Positions 52,401 through 57,800 of a stretch of DNA of 64,000 nucleotides are shown one piece after another (position 1 is the stretch's first letter; each line of letters opens with the position of its first letter). The notes beneath the pieces were generated by a model. It made no database searches. It was not told where the DNA came from and saw only the letters and a list, made by a program, of their open reading frames with translations. This DNA comes from Paralvinella palmiformis. Lineage: Eukaryota > Annelida > Polychaeta > Terebellida > Alvinellidae. The translations under genes were made by a program, and so were the position numbers. The stretch covers positions 902,501-966,500 of the forward strand of contig JAODUP010000154.1 in assembly GCA_025642065.1 (NCBI GenBank), written 5' to 3'.

Positions 52401-54764
52401 GGATAATTTGAGCTTCTTAACTGCAGACACAAAATGTATATTAATATATGGGATATGTCTAATGCTTGCAGCATATATCAAGACATTATACTTGGCACAT
52501 TCACTCGTGGTGAATGTTATAACCGTACCCCGTGCAGTTGATTTACTCATATGAGCTCACCGAATATATTTCACTGTCAATGTCGCCTAAACATAGCTAA
52601 TTGGGATTTAATGTTAAGTAAGCAAATCAGGAAACAGTCAAAATGGCAAAAAACATAAAGCTGCTCATTGGTAACATCATGCCAAATTTTAACATAACCA
52701 CATACTACAGTTTTGTTTGAGACAAAAGAAGCCATAGTTATAAAAATGTGTCGAAGAGCACAATGCTGTGAAGAATTAAAGTTGAAGCAATATAAAGGTT
52801 TTAAGTCACACATCGAACAAAACAGAACCAAAGAAAATACACAGCATATCAAAATATTCAAAGCACTGAAGTAATAAAACATGGTGAATATGTATTTAAC
52901 TTATGCTTAACTAAATCGTAAAAGGAGGTGGTTGTCTAAATAGGCTGTCCCTAAAGCTAATGTTGCTTTGAACTGGAATTGATGGACAATTCCAATTCCT
53001 GAATTGGTTATTTAGAAAAATGGAATTGGAATTGATAAATTTGGAATTGAAGTTGACTATGAAAAGATTGAATCAATAAACTAATTTACCATTTAATTTA
53101 GAAATATTTCTTCCATGACAATCCTATTTAGAATATAAACTACTTGGAGAAGGTATTGCAAGTAAGTACACGTTGTATGTTTGTATGTATGTATGTAGTA
53201 TAAATTATCATACATATCACTGAATAAGAGAATAATTGAATACAAAAATATCTTTTTGTTTTAAAGCAAAAAATTAATTAATGCTAAGAAGATAATTTAG
53301 TTCATGGCCCAGTTCCCGTCCTTAGAAAGATTCCAAAGGGATAACACAAGTACTGGATAGATAATTATAATGGACAAAGTAAACGAGTTCAAATTCCATA
53401 TTAAAAATTAGTAATGATAGTAATGTTGATATAATGAATGGGGGGTGTCAGGTTCGACATGCAATTTAAATCATTTACTGGTGTTACTATTATTTACTCA
53501 TTGAGTTAGGCTGTTGTTCTATTTCACTGGAGCAATATGTATTTTAAATATTTTAATTATTTTTTAATATTCTTAACAAATTTCATTTGGGTAAAACTGG
53601 AATAGCTTCTAAAATAAAAATTTTAGAATTTCTTTTATAAATATTATAATCTCCCTCTAACTGATATCATAGAAACTTTTTTATACAGACATCACTCAGA
53701 AAGAGAAAATTATTATTATGAACAAGTTTATAAAGAGGAAGAAGCCATAGTTATAAAAATGTGTCGAAGAGCACGATGCTGTGAAGAATTAAAGTTGAAG
53801 CAATATAAAGGTTTTTAAGTCACACATCGAACAAAACAGAACCAAAGAAAATACACAGCATATCAAAATATTCAAAGCACTGAAGTAATAAAACATGGTG
53901 AATATGTATTTAACTTATGCTTAACTAAATCGTAAAAGGAGATGGTTGTCTAAATAGGCTGTCCCTAAAGCTAATGATGCTTTGAACTGGAATTGATGGA
54001 CAATTCCAATTCCCGAATTGGTTATTTAGAAAAATGGAATTGGAATTGATAAATTTGGAATTGAAGTTGACTATGAAAAAATTGAATCAATAAACTAATT
54101 TACCATTTAATTTAGAAATATTTCTTCCATGACAATCCTATTTAGAATATAAACTACTTGGAGAAGGTATTGCAAGTAAGTACACGTTGTATGTTTGTAT
54201 GTAGTATAAATTATCATACATATCACTGAATAAGAGAATAACTTGAATACAAAAATATCTTTGTTTTGGTGTTTGTAAAGCATATAAAAATATATGGAAT
54301 TGAATTGCTCTAATTGGAATTGATAAATGTTATGTAGAATTGACCAGATGGAATTAACCCCATGTCTGCTTCAAAGACAACATGCCTCCTTAGAAAGATT
54401 CCAAAGGGATAACACAAGTACTGGATAGATAATTATAATGGACAAAGTAAACGAGTTCAAATTCCATATTAAAAATTAGTAATGATAGTAATGTTGATAT
54501 AATGAATGGGGGGTGTCAGGTTCGACATGCAATTTAAATCATTTACTGGTGTTACTATTATTGTACTCATTGGAGTTAGTGCTGTTGTTGCTATTACTGC
54601 CACAAATGAGAGCAATACTGTATTATTATTAATATGGTATATATTATTTTATTAATACCTCTCCCTCTTCCAACACCAGGAGCTTTTCTACCTTTTGGGT
54701 TCAGCACAACTTCATGTGTGTTAATAGCTTCTAAGAATAAAAATATTTAGTTAATACGTGTCTT

Positions 54765-54806
<42 letters not shown>

Positions 54807-57800
54807 CATCACCATCTAAAACTGATTATCTTATAAGAAACAATTTATATACAGACATCACTCAGAAAGAGAAAATTATTATTATGAACAAGTTTATAAA
54901 GAGGAAGAGCTTGAGAAAATAAAACAATTGGAGAATTGTATTTTTTTTGTATGTGCATGTTCTTAAATGGTATTAACAATTATATAATATTCAATCTGAA
55001 ACAAATTTTAAAGTTATCAGGAAATCATCAGATATCATTATTTGCTAGCAGCTGGTATCAACACCCATTTGACAAAAACAATTTTTTGCATTCCAAACCA
55101 TAATCGTGCCAAGATGAAACATGCTGGTGCAAAATATGTGTTGTATTTATGAGTACATGTAATATTTATTGATAACCTTTTCCTTCTGTTAGACCTTCAG
55201 ACAGTTGTTCTTTTCCATTGGCTCTACTACTTGCTGTACCTGGCTGATTTTCTGCACATACAAGGAAAACAAACATCTTCATTACTATAACAAACCAAAA
55301 TGTGTAAGTTAATATATTGGCAAAATTTCCCATTTTACCTGACCTGCTACACTTTCTATATTCTCTTTCCTTCTGCTGACTTCTGAGATGCCATCTTGGC
55401 CTTCATCACCTGTTGACAAAGGTATGTTTAAAACATAATACAATCAATTTAAACAGAGTGATCTTCTGCATGCTGTAGACAAATCAGTTTACAGACTTGG
55501 GGTCAAATAGATTTGTATTTGAAAGCATTTAAATATTTATTAAGTATTTGTATCACAACATTCCAAAATTAAATTGGTTTGTACTTAAATACTTTCACAA
55601 GGTATTTGATTGATCAAATATATTCTTAAGTACATTAAAATGCTTTTTCCAAAATTGTTACATGTATTTATCTGAATATCTTGCCAACAACAGGATTTAT
55701 TCCTGGAAACAATTTGATAATTCTATTGTATTTACAATAATCACCTCTCTGTGATCATAGTAAAATGAAATTAATGATCAATTTATTCTAATGGTTTCTC
55801 AATCAAAGGTAACATTATCTAGAGTGAAATATTATGGACAAAGATGAAACATGCTGGTGCAAAATATGTGTTGTATTTATGAGTACATGTAATATTTATT
55901 GATAACCTTTTCTTTCTGTTAGACCTTCAGACAGTTGTTCTTTTCCATTGGCTCTACTACTTGCTGTACCTGGCTGATTTTCTGCACATACAAGGAAAAC
56001 AAACATCTTCATTACTATAACAAACCAAAATGTGTAAGTTAATATATTGGCAAAATTTCCCATTTTACCTGACCTGCTACACTTTCTATATTCTCTTTCC
56101 TTCTGCTGACTTCTGAGATGCCATCTTGGCCTTCATCACCTGTTGACAAAGGTATGTTTAAAACATAATACAATCAATTTAAACAGAGTGATCTTCTGCA
56201 TGCTGTAGACAAATCAGTTTACAGACTTGGGGTCAAATAGATTTGTATTTGAAGGCATTTAAATATTTATTAAGTATTTGTATCACAACATTCCAAAATT
56301 AAATTGGTTTGTACTTAAATACTTTCACAAGGTATTTGATTGATCAAATATATTCTTAAGTACATTAAAATGCTTTTTCCAAAATTGTTACATGTATTTA
56401 TCTGAATATCTTGCCAACAACAGGATTTATTCCTGGAAACAATTTGATAATTCTATTGTATTTACAATAATCACCTCTCTGTGATCATAGTAAAATGAAA
56501 TTAATGATCAATTTATTCTAATGGTTTCTCAATCAAAGGTAACATTATCTAGAGTGAAATATTATGGACAAAGATGAAACATGCTGGTGCAAAATATGTG
56601 TTGTATTTATGAGTACATGTAATATTTATTGATAACCTTTTCTTTCTGTTAGACCTTCAGACAGTTGTTCTTTTCCATTGGCTCTACTACTTGCTGTACC
56701 TGGCTGATTTTCTGCACATACAAGGAAAACAAACATCTTCATTACTATAACAAACCAAAATGTGTAAGTTAATATATTGGCAAAATTTCCCATTTTACCT
56801 GACCTGCTACACTTTCTATATTCTCTTTCCTTCTGCTGACTTCTGAGATGCCATCTTGGCCTTCATCACCTGTTGACAAAGGTATGTTTAAAACATAATA
56901 CAATCAATTTAAACAGAGTGATCTTCTGCATGCTGTAGACAAATCAGTTTACAGACTTGGGGTCAAATAGATTTGTATTTGAAAGCATTTAAATATTTAT
57001 TAAGTATTTGTATCACAACATTCCAAAATTAAATTGGTTTGTACTTAAATACTTTCACAAGGTATTTGATTGATCAAATATATTCTTAAGTACATTAAAA
57101 TGCTTTTTCCAAAATTGTTACATGTATTTATCTGAATATCTTGCCAACAACAGGATTTATTCCTGGAAACAATTTGATAATTCTATTGTATTTACAATAA
57201 TCACCTCTCTGTGATCATAGTAAAGTGAAATTAATGATCAATTTATTCTAATGGTTTTTCAATCAAAGGTAACATTAAATATTATGTGATCATAGTAAAG
57301 TGAAATTAATGATCAATTTATTCTAATGGTTTCTCAATCAAAGGTAACATTAAATATTATGTGATCATAGTAAAGTGAAATTAATGATCAATTTATTCTA
57401 ATGGTTTCTCAATCAAAGGTAACATTAAATATTATGGACAAAGCCAGTCATATTTCCTATGAAAGTTCTGACCTTTCATCATGTGTCATTCACTTTTGGA
57501 TGTTTGTATTTAAATGTAATTACTTTAGAAAGTATTTGTATTTGACTTAAAATGAAAAGGATTTGTACTAAAATACTACTTGACGTATTTGACCTCATGT
57601 CTGACAAAATTTCAAAAGTAAACACTATCCTGAAATATTGTTCACCAACAACATTTTAGTGGTCATGGCTGGCCATAGTTAGTAGACTAAGTGTTAAAAT
57701 AGGCTAATGTATTGAACCACAAATCTGCTAAAAACGAGTTTCAATCAAAGTATGACATCTATAGATTAAGAAGGAAAGAAGTGGAATTATGAAACCATTG

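Larger units (their letters stand above)
53741..54907. repeat. 1-kb tandem duplication, unit 2 (exon kept)
   Basis: Close match to 52728-53740 over most of its length. It is longer because it keeps the exon at 54659, a TA run at 54772-54802 and the fuller AATTCC element. Confidence 0.9.
55111..57300. repeat. 730-bp tandem triplication carrying two exons per unit
   Basis: The anchor aagatgaaacatgctggtgc starts at 55111, 55841 and 56571, exactly 730 bp apart. Units differ by only a few substitutions. Each unit contains one A exon (75 nt) and one B exon (66 nt). The third unit passes into 75-bp minirepeats. Confidence 0.97.

Noticed and set aside
52290..52882. Two minus-strand frames (86 and 101 codons) that could be MACROD exons
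   Set aside because: No phase-1 borders at usable positions and no motif. Part of the second lies in the 1-kb duplication, whose copy at 53.74 kb is not conserved as a frame.
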